From contig NZ_JAKMUU010000006.1 in assembly GCF_027570035.1 (NCBI RefSeq), positions 44,177-108,176 on the forward strand: 64,000 bases of DNA, written 5' to 3'. Position 1 is the stretch's first letter; each line of letters begins with the position of its first letter. The notes beneath the pieces are model-generated. The model ran no database searches and was not told the DNA's origin. It saw only the letters and a list, made by a program, of their open reading frames with translations. The translations under genes and the position numbers were made by a program. The DNA is from Corynebacterium curieae (GTDB lineage Bacteria > Actinomycetota > Actinomycetes > Mycobacteriales > Mycobacteriaceae). Shown here in pieces: positions 45,089-57,865 of this stretch.

Positions 45089-45886
45089 TTAGGCCTGCGG
45101 CACCGCTAGGGCCACGACGACGGCGCCGTCATCGGTGGCTTCCTTAGGCAGGTCGCGGTTCATGGGGGCGACATCGGCCTGGTAGCGGGCGGCTACCTCC
45201 TTGGCCAGCGCCTCAGCAGAAGCGTCACCCTCGGGGAAGAAGACGGTGGTCTTCGGGACGGTGAGGACGTCGCCAGGCAGGTTGCCCACATAGCCAACCT
45301 TGAAGCCGCCGCCCTTGAGGGAATCGGCTTCCTTCTTGGCCTTGTCCACCTCGCCGGAGTTATTAAGCACGCTGACCTTAATGTCATTGCGATCGCGGGC
45401 GGCGGAGTGGGCGTTTTCCTCGCCTGCGGCGTCGCCTTCAGCTGCGGCACGCTCGTCAGCGTCACCGGAAGCGGCTGCATCACGCGGCTTATCACCCTCG
45501 CCTGCTGGGGCGGGGGCAGGAGCGCCGGGTCGATCGGATGCCTCTGGGGCGCCTGGGGCGCGGGAGCCTGCGGCATCAGGGCCAGTGGAGCCTTCAGGCG
45601 CAGCACCGAGGGTGGAACCGGTGGAGTTTTCCTGCTTGCTCTCGGAGGCAACGGTGGAATCATCGTCTCCCGAGGTCATGGAGTACAAAGCCCAAAGGCC
45701 AAGCATGACGGCCACGGCGATGAGGACCATAGCCAGGCCACGCAGCGGCAGCCCGCCCTTCTTAGCGTGCGCGCCGCCACCAGCGGGGCGCTTAGCTGCA
45801 CGGGAAGCGGACGCACCGGCAGCGGAGCCGGCGCGAGTTTCGTCGGATACCTTGTCGGTTGAATTTTCCGGATTCACATCAGTCAC
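45089..45886 (-). CDS. Membrane-anchored LytR_C-domain protein
   Basis: The 265-residue protein has a cytoplasmic Ala/Arg/Lys-rich start, one transmembrane helix at about 50-68 (GLAMVLIAVAVMLGLWALYS), a long Ala/Gly/Pro/Glu-rich linker, and a LytR C-terminal domain (about 168-262): KVSVLNNSGEVDKAKKEADS and GDVLTVPKTTVFFPEG. It lacks the LCP catalytic domain, so it is not a ligase. In mycobacteria a similar gene also lies next to a DUF3263 gene and def. An envelope-binding role is likely but untested. Confidence 0.82.
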   Translation of the reverse strand: MTDVNPENSTDKVSDETRAGSAAGASASRAAKRPAGGGAHAKKGGLPLRGLAMVLIAVAVMLGLWALYSMTSGDDDSTVASESKQENSTGSTLGAAPEGSTGPDAAGSRAPGAPEASDRPGAPAPAPAGEGDKPRDAAASGDADERAAAEGDAAGEENAHSAARDRNDIKVSVLNNSGEVDKAKKEADSLKGGGFKVGYVGNLPGDVLTVPKTTVFFPEGDASAEALAKEVAARYQADVAPMNRDLPKEATDDGAVVVALAVPQA

Positions 45887-45909
45887 ATACGCAACACTAG
45901 TACCCAGTA

Positions 45910-46167
45910 TTAACTAGATGGGGGATTTCCCCGCGCGGCGCGCCGCGTGTTTTCCCGCTCTTCGCGCAGCCGGCGCAGCCGTGCAACCAGGAGGGGATGG
46001 GATTGGGCGGCCGCGGGGGCGTCGAGAAGCAGGTTAAGACGCTGGTGGTAACGCACCGGGGAGATATCCAGCTGCGCGCGGATGGCCTCTTCTTTGCGGC
46101 CGATGCTGCGCGGCGCGGTTTTCTCAAAGTCCAAAATGGCGGCGTCTAGGTCAGACAAGGGGTTCAT
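45910..46167 (-). CDS. DUF3263 protein (small DNA-binding-like)
   Basis: The 85-residue protein begins MNPLSDLDAAILDFEKTAPR, followed by KEEAIRAQLDISPVRYHQRLNLLL, which reads as a helix-turn-helix. This is DUF3263, found as a single short protein next to LytR_C and def genes in Mycobacteriales. ATG 46167 is selected, since a -10-like TACAGT lies just six bases upstream; ATG 46200 would run into the def start. It is divergent from def with only 16 bp between the starts. Its role is unknown; regulator is a guess. Confidence 0.82.
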   Translation of the reverse strand: MNPLSDLDAAILDFEKTAPRSIGRKEEAIRAQLDISPVRYHQRLNLLLDAPAAAQSHPLLVARLRRLREERENTRRAARGNPPSS

Positions 46168-46183
46168 GCCTAAACTGTAAGGC
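46168..46183. promoter_or_regulatory. 16-bp bidirectional leaderless promoter, DUF3263 gene/def
   Basis: Between two divergent ATGs is a 16-bp spacer. On the plus strand TAAACT (46171-46176) ends 7 bases before def ATG. On the minus strand TACAGT (46179-46174) ends 6 bases before the DUF3263 ATG. Both would start transcription at the start codon, giving leaderless mRNAs from overlapping -10 boxes. Confidence 0.5.
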
Positions 46184-46807
46184 ATGACTATTCGCCCCAT
46201 CGTTATCCACGGCGAGACCGTGCTTCATGAACCCACCCAGCCGGTAGATGAATCCGAGATTTCCACCCCGGAAATGCAGCAGCTCATCGCGGACATGTAT
46301 GAGACCATGGACGCCGCCAATGGCGTGGGCCTAGCCGCAAACCAGGTAGGAATTAGCAAGCGCCTCTTTGTCTACCACTGCCCCGATACCGACGGCCCCA
46401 ATGGCACCGAGCTGCCGTCCGAGAAAACGGGCATGCGCAAGGGCTGCGTCATCAACCCAGTGCTGGAGACCTCCGAGATTCCAGAAACCATGCCGGCTGA
46501 TGACGGCTCCGATGACGAGGGCTGCCTCTCCGTGCCGGGCGAGGGCTTTCCCACCGGCCGCGCCGACTGGGCGCGCGTAACCGGCAAGGACGAGCACGGT
46601 AATGACATTTCCGTCGAGGGCTATGGCTTTTTCGCCCGCTGCCTGCAGCACGAGACCGGCCACCTCGATGGCTTCCTCTACACTGATACCCTCATCGGCC
46701 GCTATAAGCGCCAGGCCAAGAAGGCCATTAAGCGCCACGGCTGGACCGAGCCGGGTTACTCCTGGGTACCGGGCGAGGACGCCGATCCCTTCGGCCACGA
46801 CGACTAA
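46184..46807 (+). CDS. def: Peptide deformylase
   Basis: The 207-residue enzyme removes the formyl group from the starting Met of new proteins. The motifs are [14 protein letters not shown] (motif 1), [12 protein letters not shown] with the metal Cys (motif 2) and [16 protein letters not shown] with HETGH (motif 3; HExxH). It has an insertion between motifs 1 and 2 ([16 protein letters not shown]). It appears leaderless and overlaps the next GNAT gene by one base. Confidence 0.96.
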   Translation: MTIRPIVIHGETVLHEPTQPVDESEISTPEMQQLIADMYETMDAANGVGLAANQVGISKRLFVYHCPDTDGPNGTELPSEKTGMRKGCVINPVLETSEIPETMPADDGSDDEGCLSVPGEGFPTGRADWARVTGKDEHGNDISVEGYGFFARCLQHETGHLDGFLYTDTLIGRYKRQAKKAIKRHGWTEPGYSWVPGEDADPFGHDD

Positions 46808-47796
46808 TGTCTCGCATCTTCCGCTCCGATGCCGTCCAAGTGGGCGAGCGCGTGGTTGCCCGGCGCGATTTCGGCGATGTGCATAGCGATGTCATTGGGC
46901 ACGTAATTTGCCTCAATCCACTGGTCATCCGCCCGCAGGAGGTCGGCGGCTACCCCTCCGACCTAGAGGCGGTAGAGATTCCGCCGGAGCAGCTCAAGAT
47001 CATCAAGCGCCTGTCCCCGCGCATGGTCCGCAACTCCGATATCCGCGCCGTAGAGGTTGCAGCGGCCGCGGCTTTCCCCGGCAAAGAGCACGCTTGGACC
47101 AGCGATGGTTCCTGGCTCATGCGCGCCGGCGATGGGGTTACTGGCCGCTCCAACTCGGCCGTTCCCTTGGGCCCTTCCGCGGGCTTTACCCCGGTGCCGT
47201 TGGAAGAGATTAAGGCCTTCTACGCCCGCCACGACCTGCCGGTGCGCCTTTTGGTTCCGGAGCGCATTGGCAAGCCGGCCGAGCGTCTGCTTGCCGGCTC
47301 CGCCTGGGAGACCGAGCCAGAGATCCTCACTATGGTTTTGCGCGATTTGCCCGCGGTTGCCGACGCCCCCTCTGCCTCCCCCACCTTCCGCATCGACGAC
47401 CAACCCGATGCGGACTGGCTGGCGATGTATCACTTCCGTGGCAAAGCCCTTCCGCCCGAGGCGCTGGAGTACCTGCGCACCCGCATCGAGGGAACGATGG
47501 GCTTTGGCCGCCTAGTAATGAATGGCGAAACGGTCGCCATTACCCGTGGCACCATTACCGAATCCGGCGATGGAACCAAGTGGCTGGGCTACTCCGCCGT
47601 TGAGGTGGCCGAAGGTTTTCGCCGCCGCGGGTTTGGCACCCTGCTGGGGCAACATATGCTGCGCTGGGGCCGCGAAAATGGCGCAGAGCACGCCTATCTC
47701 AACGTGCTGGCCTCCAATACCGCTGGCGTGCGCCTGTACGAAAAGCTCGGCTTCATCGAGCAGCATCGCCAGGTCTATGCCCGCCTGCGGGACTAG
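46807..47796 (+). CDS. GNAT N-acetyltransferase with N-terminal SH3-like domain
   Basis: The 329-residue protein starts with a small beta domain (VGERVVARRDFGDVHSDVIG; about 11-60), then a degenerate GNAT-like region, and ends with a complete GNAT: VEVAEGFRRRGFGTLLGQHM is the acetyl-CoA loop and LNVLASNTAGVRLYEKLGF the last helix and strand. Some homologues are annotated as N-acetylglutamate synthase, but I see no evidence for that. The order def-GNAT-xthA is shared with mycobacteria. ATG overlaps the def stop. Confidence 0.85.
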   Translation: MSRIFRSDAVQVGERVVARRDFGDVHSDVIGHVICLNPLVIRPQEVGGYPSDLEAVEIPPEQLKIIKRLSPRMVRNSDIRAVEVAAAAAFPGKEHAWTSDGSWLMRAGDGVTGRSNSAVPLGPSAGFTPVPLEEIKAFYARHDLPVRLLVPERIGKPAERLLAGSAWETEPEILTMVLRDLPAVADAPSASPTFRIDDQPDADWLAMYHFRGKALPPEALEYLRTRIEGTMGFGRLVMNGETVAITRGTITESGDGTKWLGYSAVEVAEGFRRRGFGTLLGQHMLRWGRENGAEHAYLNVLASNTAGVRLYEKLGFIEQHRQVYARLRD

Positions 47797-47839
47797 GGCT
47801 CGCCGATTCCTTCCGGCCCGGGCACTACGCCTAGTGGGA

Positions 47840-47934
47840 CTGCCCGCTGATTCCTTGTGTGCTGGGTAGTGAGCCTTATGGGCCTGCCCGCTGATTCCTT
47901 GTGGACTGGGTAGTGAGCTTGACTCACTACCCAG
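47840..47934. repeat. 44-bp tandem repeat and 12-bp hairpin upstream of xthA
   Basis: Two 35-base copies (47840-47874 and 47884-47918; 33 of 35 identical) begin CTGCCCGCTGATTCCTTGTG and end CTGGGTAGTGAGC, with period 44. The second copy's CTGGGTAGTGAG (47906-47917) pairs perfectly with CTCACTACCCAG (47923-47934) over a CTTGA loop. A shorter GATTCCTT copy and CACTA/TAGTG palindrome lie just before at 47803-47837. The xthA start is 14 bases downstream of the hairpin. Confidence 0.85.
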
Positions 47935-47948
47935 GTAACCTATGTGGC

Positions 47949-48758
47949 ATGCGCATAGCCACGTGGAATATTAACTCCGTCCGCACCCGCACTCAGCGGG
48001 CTCTGGACCTTATTGCCAAGCACGATATTGACGTTTTGTGCCTGCAAGAAACCAAGGTCAAAGACGATAAGTTTCCACGCGAAGCCTTCGAAGAGGCGGA
48101 CCTGCACGTCATCTGCCACGGGCTCAACCAGTGGAATGGCGTGGCCATTGTGTCCAAAGAAGAACCAGAAGACCAATGGGTAGGATTTCCGGGGCAGCCC
48201 GGCTTTGCCAAAGACCCAGAAAAGCCACAAGACCGCGAGGCCCGCGCGCTGGGAGCGCGCATCCGCGGGGTAGAAATCTGGTCCCTATACGTGCCCAACG
48301 GCCGCGAGATTACGGACCGCCACTACGACTACAAGCTGGACTTTCTCTACCACTTAGCCCACTATGCGGAAAATAATGCGCACACCAAGCTTTTGCTTAC
48401 CGGTGACTTCAATATCGCCCCGCGCGATGAGGACGTGTGGGATATAGAGGCCTTCCGCGGCAAGACGCACGTTACCGAACCAGAACGCGCCGCTTTTCAG
48501 ATGCTAGAAGAAGCCGGCCTCGAGGAAGTTACCCGCCGGTTTACCCAGGATCAGCGCTATACCTACTTCGATTACAAGGGCATGCGTTTCCAGAAAAATG
48601 AGGGCATGCGTATCGATTTCCAGCTGGCCTCGGCACCACTGGCCCAGCACGTGACCGGCGCAGAAGTAGATATGGTCGAGCGCGCCGGCGATAAAACCTC
48701 CGATCACTGCCCGCTTATCGCAGACTATAATCTGCCCGATTTTGATTCCGTTCGTTAG
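47949..48758 (+). CDS. xthA: Exonuclease III-type AP endonuclease
   Basis: The 269-residue enzyme repairs abasic sites and degrades 3' ends of duplex DNA. It has MRIATWNINSVRTR at the start, LCLQETKVKDDKFP with the metal Glu, LYVPNGREI, TGDFNIAPRDEDVWD with catalytic Asp/Asn, and SDHCPLIADY with the catalytic His. ATG 47949 starts exactly at the conserved MRIATWN; the frame from 47901 would translate the repeat hairpin. It is followed directly by cls. Confidence 0.95.
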   Translation: MRIATWNINSVRTRTQRALDLIAKHDIDVLCLQETKVKDDKFPREAFEEADLHVICHGLNQWNGVAIVSKEEPEDQWVGFPGQPGFAKDPEKPQDREARALGARIRGVEIWSLYVPNGREITDRHYDYKLDFLYHLAHYAENNAHTKLLLTGDFNIAPRDEDVWDIEAFRGKTHVTEPERAAFQMLEEAGLEEVTRRFTQDQRYTYFDYKGMRFQKNEGMRIDFQLASAPLAQHVTGAEVDMVERAGDKTSDHCPLIADYNLPDFDSVR

Positions 48759-50222
48759 ATGTCCTGGTCGCTTGATCTCAGCTTTTGGCAGCTCGTATTC
48801 CTAATCCTGGATTACGGCATCAAGATTATTGCCGTTGGTTTTGTGCCGGAAGGCCGCCGCCCTTCCAGTTCCACCGCGTGGCTATTGGCTATTCTGGTGC
48901 TGCCCTTTATTGGCCTGCCGCTGTTTTTGCTCATGGGCTCGCCATATATCAACCGGCGCCGCCACCGCATCCAGCAAGAAGCAAACGAGCAAATTGAAAA
49001 TGTCACGGCCCGCACCCCGGACCACCCGCAAGGTATCCTTTCGGCCGAAATTGAATCGGTCATCAGACTCAACCGGGAGCTTACGGGATTTCCGGCGTTG
49101 GTTGGCCACAATCTTGGCCTGCACGCGGACTATGACGAATCCATCCGGGCCATCGCTGCCGCCATCGACCGCGCCGAAAAGTACGTGTCCATAGAGATCT
49201 ACATCCAGTCTTGGGATGAAGTTACGGACGTATTCTTTGAGTCCTTGCGCCGCGCGACGGCACGCGGCGTGAAGGTGCGGCTCTTGCTCGACCAAATTGG
49301 CAGCTTTAAGTACAAGGGGTATTTCAAGCTGGGCAAGCGGCTGACCGAAATTGGCGTCGACTGGCGGCTAATGCTCCCCATCCAGCTGCACAAGGGCCGC
49401 TTCCGCCGCCCGGACCTGCGCAACCACCGCAAGCTGGTCATTATCGATGGCAAGGTCGGCTTTATCGGCTCGCTGAATATGATTAAGCGCCAGTACAAGA
49501 CCAAAGACCGCTTCTGGATCGACTATATGGTGGAGCTCTCGGGCCCGATTGTGACCTCCATGTCCGCGGTATTCGCCGTGGATTGGTACTTGGAGGCGGA
49601 CGAAAACATTCCCCTTGATGAGCTGCCTTATGATGACGCGCAGACTGCCGACGCCAACCACCTCCAAATGATCCCCTCCGGTCCCGGCTACACCACCGAG
49701 CCAAACCTGCGCATGTTCAATTCCCTAGTCCACCATGCCAAGGACCGCCTGGTGTTGTGCTCGCCCTACTTCGTACCGGATGAGTCCCTGCTTGAGGCCG
49801 TGACCACAGCCTGCTACCGCGGTGTAGACGTGGAGCTTTATGTCTCCGCCAAGGCTGACCAATTCATGGTCAACCACGCCCAATCCTCCTACTACCAGGC
49901 GCTGCTGGAGGCGGGCGTACGCATCTACCAATTCCCCTATCCCTTTGTGCTGCACTCCAAGTTCATCATCACCGACCCGGATGACCCCGGCCGCGATCCG
50001 CTGTGCATGTTTGGCTCTTCCAATATGGATCCGCGCTCTTTTGGCCTGAACTATGAGTCCACCATGCTGGTGGCCAAGGGCGACCTCATTGACCAGTTCA
50101 ACCAGCTAGCGGCCAACTACCGCGCCGTATGCCATGAGCTGACCTTGGAAGAGTGGAATAAGCGCAGCTTTGTCCGCCGCTACGTGGACAATGTCATGCG
50201 CCTTACCTCCGCCCTGCAATAA
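48759..50222 (+). CDS. cls: Cardiolipin synthase (phospholipase D type)
   Basis: The 487-residue membrane enzyme joins phosphatidylglycerol molecules into cardiolipin. Two N-terminal helices are followed by two HKD motifs: LRNHRKLVIIDGKVGFIGSLN at about 221-241 and VLHSKFIITDPDDPGRDP with MFGSSNMDPRSF at about 394-430. The HxK(x)4D pattern is intact in both. It follows xthA with no gap (TAG then ATG) and ends in a strong hairpin. Confidence 0.95.
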   Translation: MSWSLDLSFWQLVFLILDYGIKIIAVGFVPEGRRPSSSTAWLLAILVLPFIGLPLFLLMGSPYINRRRHRIQQEANEQIENVTARTPDHPQGILSAEIESVIRLNRELTGFPALVGHNLGLHADYDESIRAIAAAIDRAEKYVSIEIYIQSWDEVTDVFFESLRRATARGVKVRLLLDQIGSFKYKGYFKLGKRLTEIGVDWRLMLPIQLHKGRFRRPDLRNHRKLVIIDGKVGFIGSLNMIKRQYKTKDRFWIDYMVELSGPIVTSMSAVFAVDWYLEADENIPLDELPYDDAQTADANHLQMIPSGPGYTTEPNLRMFNSLVHHAKDRLVLCSPYFVPDESLLEAVTTACYRGVDVELYVSAKADQFMVNHAQSSYYQALLEAGVRIYQFPYPFVLHSKFIITDPDDPGRDPLCMFGSSNMDPRSFGLNYESTMLVAKGDLIDQFNQLAANYRAVCHELTLEEWNKRSFVRRYVDNVMRLTSALQ

Positions 50223-50261
50223 AACTAACCTCGGGGCTCGCGGCTTAGACAGAGTCAAGAA

Positions 50262-50304
50262 ACCGCCCCGGCCGCAGCAACAAACGGCTGCCGGCCGGGG
50301 CGGT
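50262..50304. terminator. GC-rich 17-bp hairpin between convergent cls and ABC genes
   Basis: ACCGCCCCGGCCGCAGC (50262-50278) pairs with the segment 50287-50304 with a single bulged base. No clear T-run is seen on either side. It lies between convergent genes and may stop both. Confidence 0.65.
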
Positions 50305-50327
50305 GAAGCGCTTAAGCGATGAGACGC

Positions 50328-51107
50328 CTAAGCGTCACGCTTTTGCAGCACGAGGACACCGAGGCCCCACAGAATAACGGCCCAAGCAATGAATACTAGG
50401 CAGAATCCCCAGTTTTCCTTCCACGGAGCATCAACCGGTTCCATCTCCAGCAGCCACGACTGGAAAGACTTGAACGGCATGAAGTTAACCAGCTTGTTAC
50501 CAAACTTTGGGATGGTAGCCACGAGATTATCCACGCCGAGGAAGAGGATGAGGCCAATGGCCACGGAACCAGCAGTTGAGCGCAGTAGCAGTCCAAGACC
50601 TTGGGAGAAAAGGACGAGCAGCGCGGCAGCCAACGGGTACTTCCACAATTGCTTTTGGCCCATCTCATCATCCCAAGGCTGGAATTGCGCGGCTACCTCA
50701 TCGTAGGCAAAAAGCTCGGTAAGCAGGTAGGCACCCGCCACCGCAATAAAGGTCAGCGCGGCCGCGATAACCGCGTAAATGAGCAGCTTGACCAAGGCCA
50801 CCGACCAGCGGCGCGGGGTAGCCATGAAAGTGATGGTCTGCGTGCCAAAGCGGTACTCGGTGGTCACGATCATGATGGCTTGGATCATCAGTACAGGCAG
50901 GCCGAGGAACAAAAGGAATGACACCGCGCCATCCGGGGTGATAACCCCCACGCCCATCGCTGCATCCTCAGGGGTTTCTGCTGGCTTTGTCAAACGGGCA
51001 TTGAGGATGGCCCAGCCCCAAGCAAAAAAGAGGAAAATAAAGGTAGTCCACCAGAAGGAGCGGGTGGTGTGCAGCTTGGTCCATTCGGACTTCAAGGTAT
51101 TCAGCAT
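50328..51107 (-). CDS. ABC-2 type transporter permease
   Basis: The 259-residue membrane protein has six helices, the first near residues 20-37 and the last near 230-252 (GFCLVFIAWAVILWGLGVLVL). The start MLNTLKSEWTKLHTTRSFWWTTF is typical of ABC-2 permeases of actinobacterial exporters, and ALVKLLIYAVIAAALTFIAVAGAYLL is a middle helix. It follows its ATPase by 6 bases. The exported substrate (lipid, drug or peptide) is unknown. Confidence 0.88.
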   Translation of the reverse strand: MLNTLKSEWTKLHTTRSFWWTTFIFLFFAWGWAILNARLTKPAETPEDAAMGVGVITPDGAVSFLLFLGLPVLMIQAIMIVTTEYRFGTQTITFMATPRRWSVALVKLLIYAVIAAALTFIAVAGAYLLTELFAYDEVAAQFQPWDDEMGQKQLWKYPLAAALLVLFSQGLGLLLRSTAGSVAIGLILFLGVDNLVATIPKFGNKLVNFMPFKSFQSWLLEMEPVDAPWKENWGFCLVFIAWAVILWGLGVLVLQKRDA

Positions 51108-51113
51108 GGCGAA

Positions 51114-52127
51114 TTAAACCTCCTGCTGGGTGGGTCGAGCGAGCGGAGTTGCGGCGCCGGTACCGGAACCAGCACCGGTAGCGGCCGCGGCTGTTCCGGT
51201 GGTTTGAGCGCCGGTAGAACCGTGGTACTGCACGGAATCACCAGTAAGTTCCATGAAGGCGTCCTCCAAGGAGGCGCGCTTGAGGCTTAGTTCATTGAGC
51301 GGCACACCGGTGGAATAAGCCAGCTGTCCCACGAAATCGGTGGTTTGGTTGGCAATCTCCAAGCGGGGGCGGCCCTCTTCGTCGGTGGACTCGGTAAAGA
51401 AAATTCCCTCGGCGCGCAGGGCGGAGCCGAAGGCATCCAGGTGGTCGGAGCGCACCAACACGGAGGACTGCGAATGGTCCTTCACAAATTCATAGGTGGG
51501 CTGGTCAGCCACTAGGCGGCCCTTGCCAATAACCACGAGGTGATCGGCGGTCTGAGACATCTCCGAAAGCAGGTGGGAAGAAATAAGGATAGTGCGGCCT
51601 TCTTCGGCTAGGGCCCGCACGAGCTGGCGCACCCAGCGGATGCCCTCAGGGTCGAGGCCATTGACCGGCTCATCCAGGATGAGGATTCCCGGGTCACCGA
51701 GCAGTGCGCCGGCAAGGCCTAGGCGCTGGCCCATGCCGAGGGAGAAGCCGCCGACCTTTTTACCGGCGACGTCGGAAAGCCCCACTAGCCCCAAGACTTC
51801 ATCGACGCGGGAAGTAGAAATGCCGTTGGACTGTGCAATCCATTTTAGGTGATTGGCGGCGCTGCGGTTGCGGTGCACCGACTTGGCATCGAGCAAGGCG
51901 CCGACCTCGCGCAAGGGATCCTTCAACTCGTGGTAGTGCTTGCCGTTGATGCGCGCCCTACCGGCCGTAGGAGCATCCAACCCTAGGATCATGCGCATGG
52001 TGGTGGATTTGCCCGCGCCATTGGGTCCCAGGAACCCGGTAACCATGCCGGGCTTTACCTGAAAGGTGAGATCATCAACGGCGCGGACAGACTTATATTG
52101 TTTAGTCAGTCCTTCTACTTCGATCAT
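51114..52127 (-). CDS. ABC transporter ATP-binding protein
   Basis: The 337-residue ATPase has Walker A GPNGAGKSTTMRMILGL, signature FSLGMGQRLGLAGALLG, Walker B ILILDEPVNGLDPEG and the switch His in LISSHLLSEMS. It belongs to the CcmA/bacitracin-exporter group with a C-terminal regulatory part. Its last ~35 residues are Ala/Gly/Thr-rich low complexity. It pairs with the adjacent permease. Confidence 0.93.
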   Translation of the reverse strand: MIEVEGLTKQYKSVRAVDDLTFQVKPGMVTGFLGPNGAGKSTTMRMILGLDAPTAGRARINGKHYHELKDPLREVGALLDAKSVHRNRSAANHLKWIAQSNGISTSRVDEVLGLVGLSDVAGKKVGGFSLGMGQRLGLAGALLGDPGILILDEPVNGLDPEGIRWVRQLVRALAEEGRTILISSHLLSEMSQTADHLVVIGKGRLVADQPTYEFVKDHSQSSVLVRSDHLDAFGSALRAEGIFFTESTDEEGRPRLEIANQTTDFVGQLAYSTGVPLNELSLKRASLEDAFMELTGDSVQYHGSTGAQTTGTAAAATGAGSGTGAATPLARPTQQEV

Positions 52128-52156
52128 GGCACTAGCGTGCCATAAATTCGGCTACT

Positions 52157-52651
52157 TTACCTGTTCAATACCTCCACGCGCTCGCGCAGGGCCGGGAAAG
52201 CACGCCGGAAAGCGGCCAATAGAGGGAGGCTTTCTACCTCGTCGAAAGGCACCCAGCGCAGCTCATAGGATTCTTCATTAGCCGTGGTAGGCAGCGGATC
52301 GCCCGTACGCGTGCGGGCCAAAACGGTGGTATAGGTCCACTCCCCCGGCAGATCCCCCGCTGCCGGATAGGGCCCGGCCGTTACCCGCGCATCGAGCACC
52401 TCCACATCTTGGGGTGCAATGGCGCATTCTTCGTGGGTCTCGCGCAATGCGGCCTGCGTGGGTGTCTCCGTAAAATCGCGCGCCCCGCCGGGGATTCCCC
52501 AGGTATCGCCGTGATTAGTCCATGCGGCGCGGTGCTGGAGGAGCACCTCGCGCCCGGCTACAAGGAAGAGGCCGGCGGCACCAAATTTTCCCCAGACGCG
52601 AATGCCGCCGGGGCCTGCCGCCCAGCCGTCTCCACTGTGAGGGTTATGCAT
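52157..52651 (-). CDS. Nudix hydrolase
   Basis: The 164-residue protein has Nudix box GGARDFTETPTQAALRETHEE (broken here before CAI), matching GX5EX7REUXEEXGU except for Ala at the last Gly. It would cleave nucleoside diphosphates linked to another group. Substrate unknown. ATG 52651 is chosen; ATG 52669 adds six residues. It is divergent from glnX with 70 bases between. Confidence 0.88.
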   Translation of the reverse strand: MHNPHSGDGWAAGPGGIRVWGKFGAAGLFLVAGREVLLQHRAAWTNHGDTWGIPGGARDFTETPTQAALRETHEECAIAPQDVEVLDARVTAGPYPAAGDLPGEWTYTTVLARTRTGDPLPTTANEESYELRWVPFDEVESLPLLAAFRRAFPALRERVEVLNR

Positions 52652-52721
52652 GTTGCCTATCCTAGCCACACACGCGGGTATATGGTGGCGCCCAGCACAC
52701 TGCGGACGCTATTCTGAGTGA

Positions 52722-54166
52722 ATGACCGAGCAGGCAGTCCGGGCAGAAGGCGTGCAAGACGAGCACGCTCACCCGAGCGATCACTGGCTCGATGAGGTCA
52801 CCGCGCCCACCGACCCGGCCTTCAGCGGGCTCAGCCGCCGCGCAATGGAATGGTTCGCGGGCCCGGCGCGCCTGTTGCGCCGCTTCTACTACTTTGCCTC
52901 CACTACCCCAGGCAAGCTTTTTACCGTCACCCTTATTCTCACCGTGGCCCTGGGCGCCGCCGGCTTATCGATGTCCCAGTCATCCGCCGCCCGCCACTCT
53001 GACCTGGATGAGCTGCTCAGCACCACCGAGCCGATGTCCAATGCGGCGCACCACCTTTATAGTTCGCTCTCGGTGGCCGATACCGTGGCCACCACCGGCT
53101 TCGTGCAGGCTGGCGTGGAATCGGAGCAAAACCACAATCGCTATAGTGAGGCCATCGATGCCGCCTCCATCGCGGCCACCGAATCCGTACTAGGCACCAC
53201 GCAAGATGATGGCCGTGTGCGCGAGCTGGTGACCTATATCCAGCGCGAGCTTCCGGTCTACACCGCGATGGTGGAAAAGGCCCGCTCCAATCACAGGGCG
53301 GGCAATGCGGTGGCTAACTCCTATATGTCCAATGCCTCTGCGCTGATGCGCGAGCATATCCTGCCGGCCGCCTCCGAGCTTTTCCAGCTGACCACCGCGA
53401 AGGTCAATCAGCAGCAACAAAAGCTCACCTCCCCGCAGTGGGTGCCGCTATCCGGCCTGCTGGCCGCGCTTTTCTTCCTCGCCGTGGCCCAATGGTGGCT
53501 CTGGCGCCAGACTCGCCGGCGTTTTAATCGCGGCTTTTTAACTGCCAGCGTGCTGTTGTTCCTGGCCATTTCGTGGGTAGCGCTGTCCAACCTCGCCACC
53601 TGGTCCACCGGCCACCAAGGTTTTGAGACGGCCTCGCGCCCGTGGGATTCGCTAACGGCTTCGCGGATTGAGGCGCAACAGGCGCGCACCTCTGAGACCC
53701 TGGCGCTGGTGCTGCGTTCTTCCAAGGAGGATACGATGGTGCGCTTTTCCAGTTCGATTGGCTCCATCGAAACGGCCCTGGAGGATTATGAAAAGGCCCT
53801 CAACGATGAGGACGTAGAAGTCACCGACCCAGAGCTCATCCACAGCGCACGTGCCGCCGCTGAGCAGTGGCGTGGCACCCATGAAAAACTCATTGGCGCG
53901 CTGGAGGACGGCGACTATGACGAGGCCATCTATCAAGCCACGGCCACCGAACCCAAGGATGGCGAGATGACCGCGGCGCGCTCCTTTGACGAGCTTGACG
54001 GGGAGCTTTCCGAGCTTATCGGCCAGGCTCGCATCGCTATGCGCAGCTACCTGGAGCGCGGCCTTACCGCCATGACTGCGGTTTCTTCGGCCGTATTCCT
54101 GCTGACGCTGTGCGCCATTATCGCGGTGTGGCTCGGCATCCGCCCCCGATTGCAGGAGTACCTCTA

Positions 54167-54167
<1 letters not shown>
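52722..54167 (+). CDS. glnX: GlnX, membrane signal transducer of the GlnH-PknG pathway
   Basis: The 481-residue protein has four transmembrane helices: about 67-85, 245-265, 270-290 and 450-471. They separate two extracytoplasmic helical domains (about 86-244 and 300-445). In C. glutamicum and M. tuberculosis the equivalent protein links binding of amino acids by lipoprotein GlnH outside to kinase PknG inside. It has no known enzyme motif. Its stop overlaps the glnH ATG by one base, and glnH overlaps pknG, so all three are coupled. Confidence 0.88.
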
Positions 54168-57747
<3,580 letters not shown>

Positions 57748-57790
57748 TCTGCTTTCTTACTATCAGCCAGGAGGGCGCAGAAAACTAAAG

Positions 57791-57823
57791 AAGGGCGCGT
57801 GGTCTTTTAAACCACACGCCCTT
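57791..57823. terminator. Bidirectional terminator between pknG and ackA
   Basis: AAGGGCGCGTGGT (57791-57803) pairs with ACCACACGCCCTT (57811-57823) with one mismatch. TTGTT follows on the plus strand and CTTTAG on the minus. It sits between the convergent pknG and ackA genes. Confidence 0.85.
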
Positions 57824-57865
57824 TTGTTCAAAATCCGGTCACTTCCACCGGAAGGAGGGACTGTT

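Noticed and set aside
47840..47934. CRISPR array
   Set aside because: Only two long repeats with a 9-base gap and no cas genes; it is a tandem duplication.
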